A stretch of 64,000 bases of DNA. It comes from Bifidobacterium miconisargentati (lineage in GTDB: Bacteria; Actinomycetota; Actinomycetes; Actinomycetales; Bifidobacteriaceae). The stretch lies in NCBI RefSeq assembly GCF_019331675.1, contig NZ_JAHBBJ010000010.1, positions 46,728 through 110,727 on the forward strand, written 5' to 3'. The notes beneath the pieces are model-generated. The model was not told the origin of the DNA, did no database searches, and was given only the letters and a program-made list of their open reading frames with translations. The position numbers and the translations under genes are program-made. This document shows positions 63,878 through 64,000 of this stretch, piece by piece (within the stretch, counting starts at the first letter, position 1; every line of letters starts with the position of its first letter).

Positions 63878-64000
63878 TTTTTGTGGAGGGTTCGATTCTG
63901 GCTCAGGATGAACGCTGGCGGCGTGCTTAACACATGCAAGTCGAACGGGATCCGGCCAGCTTGCTGGTTGGTGAGAGTGGCGAACGGGTGAGTAATGCGT
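63878..64000 (+). rRNA. rrs: 16S ribosomal RNA, first ~123 nt (cut by window edge)
   Basis: Begins TTTTTGTGGAGGGTTCGATT, with GGCTCAGGATGAACGCTGGCG shortly after and TGCAAGTCGAACGGGATCC, the Bifidobacterium form. The V1 loop (GGATCCGGCCAGCTTGCTGG) is not one I can tie to a species. Exact 5' end inferred from the genus pattern. Confidence 0.95.

Overview
The window is a 64 kb piece of a Bifidobacterium chromosome. The clearest evidence is the first ~123 nt of a 16S rRNA gene at the right edge, whose 5' end has the Bifidobacterium form. Supporting evidence is the high GC content (about 60-65 percent by eye), the tRNA-Trp/secE/nusG/rplK/rplA order, the argS-lysA-hom-thrB amino acid cluster, an IclR regulator divergent from leuCD, and many carbohydrate-uptake genes. 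The species cannot be fixed from sequence alone. Most of the window is housekeeping DNA with accessory loci between.

Layout. 1-3121: IclR-type regulator (cut by the window edge) divergent from leuCD. 3122-7143: a repeat-rich stretch around a ydbS/ydbT-like PH-domain membrane protein pair. 7144-11735: DUF805 protein, histidine kinase and a convergent LuxR-type response regulator, CPBP protein. 11881-17567: dihydroorotate dehydrogenase family protein, NADH oxidase, murA, MFS exporter. 17714-24060: argS, lysA, hom, thrB. 24304-30699 (minus): ECF-like sigma factor, membrane protein, ABC ATPase and two large ABC-2 type permeases, which look like one regulated unit. 30864-32336: a Maf-Nudix fusion. 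32418-45114: sugar locus with aldose epimerase and AraC regulator (minus) divergent from a DUF5107-TPR protein, a sugar ABC importer (binding lipoprotein plus two permeases), a GH35 beta-galactosidase and a HAD phosphatase. 45141-49299: CdaR-type regulator, GntP permease and glycerate kinase, probably a glycerate or sugar-acid module. 49317-51592: AEC transporter and dapE. 51879-58868: RNase E/G, rplU, rpmA, obgE, proB. 58909-63086: aminotransferase, tRNA-Trp, secE, nusG, rplK, rplA. From about 63580: rrn promoter region and the start of the 16S gene.

Two layers of dispersed non-coding repeats recur in the gaps. The inner layer is a GC-rich palindromic element of about 47 nt, or 146 nt in its long form, with ends GGCTCCCC...GAGGGGTAG. 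It occurs alone many times, often between genes of one operon. The outer layer is a MITE-like element whose inverted ends begin GGCTCTGTTAAACCAAG. It carries the inner element inside it and in two copies is flanked by perfect 8-bp target duplications. Other unexplained structure includes paired IclR-type operators before leuC, a shared promoter architecture before the sugar-binding lipoprotein and gntP, twin related hairpins after thrB, structured leaders before rne and rplU, and a probable one-base frameshift at the end of the DUF805 gene.
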